Below, one piece after another: positions 58,219-64,000 of a stretch of DNA of 64,000 nucleotides. Under the pieces are notes generated by a model. That model did no database searches, was not told the origin of the DNA, and saw only the letters and a list, made by a program, of their open reading frames with translations. A program made the translations under genes and the position numbers. Numbering within the stretch: the first letter of the stretch is position 1; every line of letters starts with the position of its first letter. Location: NCBI RefSeq assembly GCF_001411555.2, contig NC_049908.1, positions 28,372,724-28,436,723 of the forward strand, in the 5' to 3' direction. Source of the stretch: Juglans regia (taxonomy: Eukaryota > Streptophyta > Magnoliopsida > Fagales > Juglandaceae).

Positions 58219-58291
58219 GCTTTCGTTGAGAGTCGAACTCAAGACCTCCCGCTTACTAAACGGGTGCTCTAACCAACTGAGCTACGAAAGC
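58219..58291 (-). tRNA. tRNA-Thr (AGT)
   Basis: 73 nt on the minus strand. Acceptor stem GCTTTCG pairs with CGAAAGC. D arm AGCTCAGTTGGTTAGAGC. Anticodon arm CCCGT-TTAGTAA-GCGGG with anticodon AGT. T arm TTGAG-TTCGACT-CTCAA. All stems pair and no intron is present. Box A (TAGCTCAGTTGG) and box B (GAGTTCGACTC) are present. The plus-strand sequence downstream has no clear T-run within 10 nt; read on the minus strand, the downstream side (58218 and below) has the complement of AAAAA at 58213-58217, that is TTTTT, a good Pol III terminator. Confidence 0.95.
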
Positions 58292-58317
58292 AAGCTGCTC
58301 TGAAACTGGGAAAATAT

Positions 58318-58838
58318 TCTAAGACCATTAGCATTGGTCTATGCATATGGAGAATCACCTCTTTTGCATATCCCATTTGACATTCAAGCAAAATTCCCGG
58401 CTTATTATTTTATTATTATTAATTTTTTGCTAAAATCAATTTTTTTATATATATTTTACAATTAACATCCACTACATACATTTGACATTAATAATATAAA
58501 TACAATAATAAAAAATATAATTTTTTATATATTATATTAAAAATATAATAAAATGAAAAAAAATGTAATATATTATAATAATTAAATGAATGTGCAAGTG
58601 AAAGTTTGTTGTGTTATTGAAGGAGAGAGAAAATGAAAGGATTGTGAGAGAGTGGGAGGAGAGGAACAATGATTAAATTATGATTTGTAGAATGAATAGT
58701 AATTATCTAAATTTAGATAAGTACTGTTCATAGGTAGCTAAATATTTGAATATACATAAGCTAATGTGGAGGATTTTAGGGTCATATTATGCACATATGA
58801 CTTTGCATATGCATATACATAGACTAATGCTAATGCCC
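58318..58838. mobile_element. MITE with CATTAGCATTGGTCTATG ends
   Basis: Left end ACCATTAGCATTGGTCTATG; right end on the other strand CATTAGCATTAGTCTATGTA. The interior is AT-rich with no ORF. A related left end occurs at 56581. Confidence 0.6.
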
Positions 58839-59013
58839 TAATACACTGCGAATACTTCAAGCCATGAACTTGGTTTCCTCTTCTTTTTTTTTTTTTTTTT
58901 CCCTCCTCTCTTCGATATGATTTTGGTTAAAAAGTCACCCTTTAATTCAAGAAGAGTTGTAAAAAATTTGTGAATTATTGGAAGGATATTTTTTTTCTAG
59001 TCAATTTTCTCTT

Positions 59014-59227
59014 AAGCCACGTTTATTTTTACAGATGAGATGAGTTGAAATAAAAGTTAAAAGTTGAATAAAATATTGTTAGAATATATATTTTTAATAT
59101 TATTTTTGTTTTGAGATTTGAAAAAATTAAATTATTTATTTTATTTTGTATAAGAATTTGAAAAGTTATAATGATTAAAAATAAGATGAAATGAGTTTGT
59201 GATGGATTGTAAAAACAAACGAGGCCT
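59014..59227. mobile_element. MITE, family A copy 9
   Basis: Starts AAGCCACGTTTATTTTTACAG with GATGAGATGAG just inside, and ends AAAACAAACGAGGCCT. Family core is present. Confidence 0.65.
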
Positions 59228-59933
59228 AGAGAATCCTAGAACAGCATGCCAAACTCAAACGACTGGGTGAGGCGAGAGTCCTTCACCGACACTCCGGAGG
59301 GAAGGAATGATCTCCACTCCAATATATAGTAGCAAGGAAGGTAGCAACTGGCAGAGAATGATGCCATGGCCCATTGTGGCAAATTCACCGAATATGAAAT
59401 TGATAAGTTGAGAAACTTCGAAGTCACAGCAAATTTCACTTATTTGGAATGGTTCATATATGGAGGCTGCACAGAAATAATTTCAAACTATAAATTGATG
59501 TATTCCACTTTATTGCATTAGAAAAAATCAATAGACACAGATGGAACAGCCTCAACTCCCAGCCAATAGAGCCAGCCACCAGGAGGAACCTAACCACCAC
59601 TCTCCATGTATTCAAAATAATCAATAAGAGGTCCATTCGCCAACACCCTTTTCAAAGGAACAAAAATTTTTCAACAACAGCTCTATACATTTCCTGGGCA
59701 GATCCACTACAGAACCCAATCCATCCTACTCTACTTTTCCCTCCCCAAAAACCAGGAAAATGAAATGGAACAAATAAATAGGTAATCTCTATATCAGGTA
59801 TACTGGGGCCGTTCAAAACCCAAATGACATCCTCACAGGTATACAGCATCACCATGTCTGAGCGTGTCATGAGTCTCAGGGGAGGGTCAGAATATGAATG
59901 AAAGCAAAATCTGGAGATAACAGTGCTCAAAGA

Positions 59934-61782
59934 TCACAAAAATATCTCCTTTAGGATTAGCAGAACCAACATGATAAAGCACATGATTATGAGCACTGTA
60001 GCACACCTCACCATCCCTCCGTGTTTCTGCGTTCTCTCTGCCTGCAATCCCAATGCACCATCATGAATATAAAATTTTGGAGAGAGAGAGAGAGGCTTAT
60101 AAGAAAATCCAGAATAAAGTGAAAGATGAGGAAGAAAGAGAGGACCTTCTGCAGCTGCTTTAGCCCCTCCTCGACAGTAGTTGCCACATTCTGAATGTTA
60201 TAGTCTATTCTGTCAACAATGGTGCCCTGTTTCAAGAGAGAAGCTCAATTAGTACTCAAATATGCCGGAGTTGTAAGCTTTTTACAGATAAAACTCATAG
60301 AAGGCATCTTCCAACCTGATCTATCACAAGTACCGACAAATCCTTCATAATTTGAGCAAGCTCATTGACGGATTCCACAACCTACATTAGAATAGGCCCA
60401 AAAACATTTGAGTTTTAATTAAATAAGAAAGTAGCATCAGATTAGTGTGATTGTAGTGCACAAAGAGCTTTCACTTACCTGTTGGATCTCTCTCTCTCTT
60501 TCTGCTGTGAAAGCCTCACTTTTTTTGAGCTTGGCCATTTGATGCTCATTAAACACCTAACAGAGGAAGCATGTTATATTGATGTTCATCTAACATGTTA
60601 AGCTCAACTGACTACTACCACAATTTGATATGTTTGAATGGAAGAGAGACTTCCTTTATTTATTTATTTATTTTTTTTTTGGGGGGGGGGGGGGGGGTTC
60701 GGGCACAATGCATAGCAAACTTTAGAGAGTTATATTATAAACTCCATGAACAAATACATACCATGTTGTCCAAATCATCGTCTTCCATTTTAGATCTATT
60801 TCCATTTAGATTCATCTCTAAATCAACACCATCTTGACCCTGCACACAATAATAACGGATGGAGGAAATTTTTAGAATATATGCTTATAGGCTATATGGG
60901 ATGAATAAAAAAAAAACTGGTTCTAGATTAAAAGAAAGGTGTCAGCATCAAGGCATTCGGTTTTACTTGGTTCATGAGAATGATATGACATAGCACACTT
61001 CCAAGTTCCAAAAGATAAGGCAATGAATTGAGTAACTTTTGAATCGCAAAGTTGCAATAATCTCAACATTTCTGCCCATTGAAAAGTAAAGAAGGAAAAT
61101 TGGTTCTGACCTCCTTTTGCTGCCTGAGGCGCTTCAAATAAGTCGACTGTTTCTTGCGAAGCTCCATTGAAAGGTTCTGAAGGTCTGTGGCAAGAGAGCG
61201 CTGCGGTAGAAAACTGCAAATATCAGCACAGTTCACCAGAATAGCCAGGCCATTTGGGAGGATCAAAGCTGACATGTTTAGGTTTACACTGATTGCACAA
61301 GCCATATGCAACGTGCTGGTTTAGACTGGAGTCCAGAAAATGACCACCACATTTCAGGGATTAGCTTCTTTCCCACTACATGGGTGGACTACAAATAGTA
61401 TTTAAAAGATGTCATATGTAGGATGCGGTTGTAGACTGGAGTCCAACTGACCACAGAAGTGCAGAGACTTCCTCCACCCCCCGCAGCGGGTGGACTCCAG
61501 GTAGAATTTAAAAGATGGCATTCTACCTCTCTTCACACCATGTCCAGGGAGGAAGAGGAAGAAAGAACAGATGCCCAAAACCCAGCAAATTCACTGCTCT
61601 AGGAAACAGCAGTATGGGTGACCAATGCATGCTTGCCCTAACAATTAAATCTTGCAGCATGAACAAGAGCTTTGGAAGAATTCAAAGTACTAGAGATCCT
61701 CAAGATTAAAAGAAAAGAAGTTCAAAATATTAAGGAATGTGAAACCTTTGAGGTAAACTGATCTTGAACCAAGGGAGGATGC

Positions 61783-61834
<52 letters not shown>

Positions 61835-63601
61835 TTATTGATTTCTTATAACTAGTTCCCTAATATCATCTTGTTTACATGCCATCTAATTTGAAACTGA
61901 AACCTGGAGGTTATGAATTGATGTGCTTTGTAATCAATCAAGGCCCACTGTGTATTTGCAGCATAAGAAATATGACAATTGGAAACCCTCTTACACAAAA
62001 ATAAAGATATTCAGACCATCAATATAATTGTGCAAGCAGTTTTAAGTAACACATTCCCCAGCAGGTCATACCTGTACGTTCTTTCTAACATTTGAATCCT
62101 CAGAAGGTCCAGCTGCCGAAAGCCTCTGTAGTTTCTTCTCTGATCTCTTAATCAATCCAGTGATCTCTTGTGAAAGAGACTCGATCAAACGTTGATCTTC
62201 TTTACCATCTCCAAATGAAGGCATCAAAGCCTTTGCATGAGCCTTGGCTAACTCAGCCATTCTAGTCCGTGCACGCTGGACATTTGTTGCTATTTCTTCA
62301 GAAACATCGACCCAAGCTGGAGGTAGACCCACAGTAAGTGCACCCTTACTGCAGAAAAAGAACAAAAAACATGATTTTACAGGCAAAAACTGATGCACAA
62401 TCAAATTCGAAAAGAGGAAAGTGTAAAGCAGTAAACGCTTGTGAGAAAAATAAGGGGCCAAAACAAGAAAGAAAAGCTTAACAGGAACCTATAGTTGGCT
62501 CTACTAACACTATTCACACTACTTTATACAGCTTTTGGATCTCCCACAACATCCCTTGGTCTGCACCACTCTCCAGATAAGCAATCCAACGGCTTACTTC
62601 AACTATCATTGGTCCTTCATTTCACATAATCGCGCTCCAATTGCTGTATGAATCAGTGTACCTCTTCTGCTACAATATTGAGAGGTGAGACTAATGTACT
62701 TACAGCCACTACAAAACTACCAAAACCTTCCATAACCTTACCCAATGATGTCTCATCACAGAAATATATTGGACCAAAACCAAACATGGAAAAACTCAAT
62801 ACAGTGCCTTTTACATTACGGTCATCTTTATGGACCTGAAACCTTGGAACTCTCAGAACACATTCCAATTTATTTCCCTAATCATAATTGCGTTATTTTC
62901 TATTTCCCTCAAGAAAATGCCAGTGACACTCAAGATTATCAATCTTTGTCTAAACGCAGACTAATCTTACTGGCTTCAAGATTATCAATCTTGTTCTCAG
63001 TTTCAACTTTTTGCAACAAAAAAATAAAATCAACAAGGCTTATACTTCCAGAAAATTTCGAAGGATAGTCTATAATATCATAGAAATTCTAGTTACAAAA
63101 TTAATTTTTCCCAGCTGAAACTTAGATCAGATTCTTTCAGATAAACTGATAACTCCTCCAAAGAAGGAAAAAAAAAATTTACTAATTTAAATTCCATCTC
63201 ACGTACTTCAGATTCAGGTGAAAGCTCAGCTCAATTACACTAATGGGCTATCTTATTAGTCTCAGTTGACTAGGATCTTCGTTTTTTATAATTCCTAAAA
63301 AATGGGAAAAAGAGAAACGACAATGGAAAACTTTTATTTCTTTACTACACAATTTATTCTCAGCAACAAAGCAGAGGACAGAGAGAGAGAGAGAAAGAGA
63401 CCTCGAATTACCCGGATCCTCAGTGCTAAGCGGAGCATAGGACCGATTCGGATTGATAAGAGAGGTGCTGACCAGCTCAATCACAGGACCGCCAGCGGAG
63501 GTCGTCGATGAAGAGGCCGGCGAAGAGCTCGCTGGAACCCTGACGCTCTTCAACGCATCCCTGTACCTTCTGAAAATAATAGTCCGGTTCCTTGAAGCCA
63601 T
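59934..63601 (-). CDS. SYP4: Qa-SNARE syntaxin of the SYP4 (SYP41/42/43, Tlg2-like) group
   Basis: Exons on the minus strand: 63601-63402, 62348-62072, 61200-61111, 60839-60762, 60556-60479, 60381-60316, 60226-60146, 60041-59934; 978 bp, 325 aa, all GT-AG. The start MASRNRTIIFRRYRDALKSV is typical. Next comes an N-terminal Habc-type helical region (about 75-190: VGLPPAWVDVSEEIA, FGDGKEDQRLIESLSQEITG, RSLATDLQNLSMELRKKQST). The Qa SNARE motif is at about 235-290, with the zero-layer glutamine at residue 263 (VLVIDQGTIVDRIDYN). A tail anchor follows at about 300-323 (CATVLIIMCFIMLVLLILK). SYP4 proteins sit at the trans-Golgi network and drive membrane fusion for secretory and vacuolar traffic. 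The gene appears intact. Which of the three paralogues it corresponds to is not resolved. Confidence 0.95.
60671..60697. repeat. T10-G17 homopolymer pair in a syntaxin intron
   Basis: Ten T followed directly by seventeen G on the plus strand (C17A10 in the gene's sense), in the intron between exons 4 and 5. Confidence 0.9.
61781..61833. repeat. (TG)n(AG)n compound microsatellite
   Basis: About ten TG then about sixteen AG units, in the syntaxin intron between exons 2 and 3. Likely length-polymorphic. Confidence 0.95.
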
Positions 63602-64000
63602 TGGGAGCGCAGAAGTCAGATCCGAAAATCAAAGGCACGAATCTGAGGAAGCGAAAACGAACGGAGGTTTGGTCATGGCGGAGACCGAGAGGCGAGAAGA
63701 GGAGGAAAATTCAACAGAGAGGTGGGTGGTCACGTGAGCTGTGATCTTAAAAGGAAGAGGCAAGGGGTTGGTTAGTGGTTACACCGTTACAAGTAATATG
63801 ATATAAATATGTATAAATTCCAACTCGATTTTATTAATAATTTTAAATTATAATTGTTTTTCATAACATTTTTAAAATGAATAAAATTAAATTAAATTTA
63901 TTAAAAAAATAATATAATACAAATAACATAATTATTAAATTCTTCCTACATCACCATTAATATCCTCCTTTTAATATTCTTTTCAGGACAAAACGTAGTG
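63602..64000. promoter_or_regulatory. Upstream region of the syntaxin gene
   Basis: 63602-63735 is GA-rich (CT-rich on the gene's strand), consistent with a 5' UTR. The plus-strand open frame through it (63453-63737) is an antisense shadow. 63790-64000 is AT-rich; no unique TATA box can be chosen and no other gene is seen. Confidence 0.4.

Larger units (their letters stand above)
58292..59933. other. Spacer and syntaxin 3' flank
   Basis: 58320-58840 is an AT-rich element bounded by AGACCATTAGCATTGGTCTATGCATATG and, inverted at the other end, CATATGCATATACATAGACTAATGCTAATG, so it is probably a MITE. 59014-59227 is a family A MITE. 59235-59933 is probably 3' UTR and flank of the minus-strand syntaxin gene; frames there have no domain. 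Confidence 0.5.

Noticed and set aside
61515..61709. Short plus-strand frame in syntaxin intron 2
   Set aside because: Intronic on the opposite strand with no motif.

Overview
The window is nuclear DNA of a woody eudicot. Genes are split by GT-AG introns, intergenic DNA is AT-rich, and it is crowded with MITEs, LTR retrotransposons and DNA transposons. A MITE family built around TGAGATGAGATG / CATCTCATCT, with about nine copies here, points to Fagales, perhaps walnut/hickory (Juglandaceae). That placement is inference only. Nothing prokaryotic, organellar or viral-episomal is seen.

Layout. 1-9.7 kb holds no intact gene: a decayed receptor-kinase fragment and several MITEs. 9735-20548 is one Ty3/gypsy retrotransposon of the Tat type, inserted on the minus strand, with 434-bp LTRs, a 5-bp target duplication (GTTTT), degenerate gag and pol with a second RNase H domain, and an antisense extra ORF that is split by a nested hAT transposon (11198-14971, 8-bp duplication). 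22.7-26.7 kb carries a complete eight-exon CBP60-type gene. 28.8-29.8 kb carries a complete five-exon small DnaJ protein gene. 33018-38397 is a Mutator-like element with a perfect 9-bp target duplication; it contains the first exon of a glyoxalase-like gene and no recognisable transposase. 41.1-45.5 kb is a complete ten-exon importin-alpha gene. About 46.8-50.6 kb is a second, truncated Tat-type element with no pol but a 342-bp tandem repeat. 54.1-55.0 kb is a small GATA zinc-finger gene. 58.2 kb is a tRNA-Thr(AGT) on the minus strand beside a retroelement RNase H remnant. 59.9-63.6 kb is a complete eight-exon minus-strand SYP4-type syntaxin.

The host genes do unrelated housekeeping, stress or trafficking jobs (defence/calmodulin-linked transcription, chaperone, nuclear import, GATA regulation, TGN vesicle fusion) and form no pathway together. 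I assembled exons by hand from splice sites. The joined lengths are in frame and of normal family size (549, 168, 530, about 153-159 and 325 aa).

The most interesting material is the mobile DNA: the gene-fragment-bearing MULE, an autonomous-type hAT with its own miniature derivative 17 kb away, a MULE-type MITE with a perfect 33-bp hairpin, and two Tat elements that both carry tandem arrays between pol and the antisense ORF. I did not find a convincing novel biological system beyond these.
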